A program made the position numbers and the translations under genes. The notes under the pieces are model-generated. The model was not told where the DNA came from. It ran no database searches and saw only the letters and a program-made list of their open reading frames with translations. This document shows positions 4,938 to 7,573 of a stretch of 7,573 nt of DNA, piece after piece. Positions within the stretch are counted from its first letter, which is position 1, and each line of letters opens with the position of its first letter. This DNA is from VRUE01 sp035554595 (GTDB taxonomy: Bacteria; Actinomycetota; Thermoleophilia; Solirubrobacterales; 70-9): the NCBI GenBank assembly GCA_035554595.1, contig DATMIH010000155.1, positions 1 through 7,573 on the forward strand. The letters are read 5' to 3'.

Positions 4938-4970
4938 CGCGCACCGGAAGCTGGGGGAGGCACCAAGCTA

Positions 4971-5003
4971 AACGGCCCGGGAGATCTCGCCCGGGCCGTT
5001 TTT
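4971..5003. terminator. Bidirectional intrinsic terminator between the repeat-protein gene and rpoC
   Basis: AACGGCCCGGG (4971-4981) and CCCGGGCCGTT (4990-5000) form a perfect 11-bp stem around an 8-nt loop. On the plus strand it runs into TTTTT (4999-5003), ending the secreted-protein transcript 34 bp after its stop. On the minus strand the stem is followed by TTTAG, so it can also end the rpoC transcript, whose stop lies 20 bp before it. It is the only hairpin in this convergent gap. Confidence 0.87.
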
Positions 5004-5022
5004 GCGTGCTGCTCCCCACTAC

Positions 5023-7573
<2,551 letters not shown>

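Overview
The window looks like chromosomal DNA from a high-GC actinobacterium, most likely of the class Thermoleophilia (Solirubrobacterales or a relative). Three things point there: strong GC bias at third codon positions; a secreted protein built from decapeptides with the alternating pattern [A/S]-V-x-x-x-[D/E]-[L/I/V], a type I associate with that class; and several starts that sit 6-8 nt behind a TANNNT box with no clear Shine-Dalgarno, as in leaderless actinobacterial transcripts. The class assignment is inference, because no 16S rRNA or database search was available.

Layout, left to right. At 1-140 (minus) is the 5' end of fusA (EF-G). It stands head-to-head with a plus-strand gene for an unknown four-helix membrane protein (about 166-1167), whose frame runs roughly 148 nt into rpsL. 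Next come rpsL (S12, GTG start at 1020) and rpsG (S7), overlapping by one base. A strong palindromic terminator follows, nested inside a longer inverted repeat (1885-1978). After it are a HAD-superfamily protein (2003-2479) and a small single-TM protein (2499-2855). The 3' end of the latter is formed by a second large inverted repeat (2716-2836) and overlaps the end of a minus-strand flavin-containing monooxygenase (2843-4165). A 115-bp divergent region separates the monooxygenase from a plus-strand secreted decapeptide-repeat protein (4281-4937). A bidirectional terminator then lies between that gene and the 3' two-thirds of rpoC (5023-7573, minus), which leaves the window on the right.

How it fits together. 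Most bacteria have rpoB-rpoC-rpsL-rpsG-fusA-tuf in one direction. Here rpoC and fusA keep that order and orientation on the minus strand, but rpsL-rpsG between them are on the plus strand. This is what an in-place inversion of the rpsL-rpsG segment would leave, with non-ribosomal genes lying between rpoC and rpsG. The altered layout would require new promoters for rpsL and fusA, and candidate TANNNT boxes are present for both. The fusA box overlaps an opposing box for the divergent gene in a near-symmetrical arrangement.

I see no mobile-element gene, CRISPR array, tRNA or rRNA, and no obviously new defence or biosynthetic system. The interest lies in the broken str locus, the overlapping divergent promoter, the overlap into rpsL, the repeat elements and the decapeptide protein.
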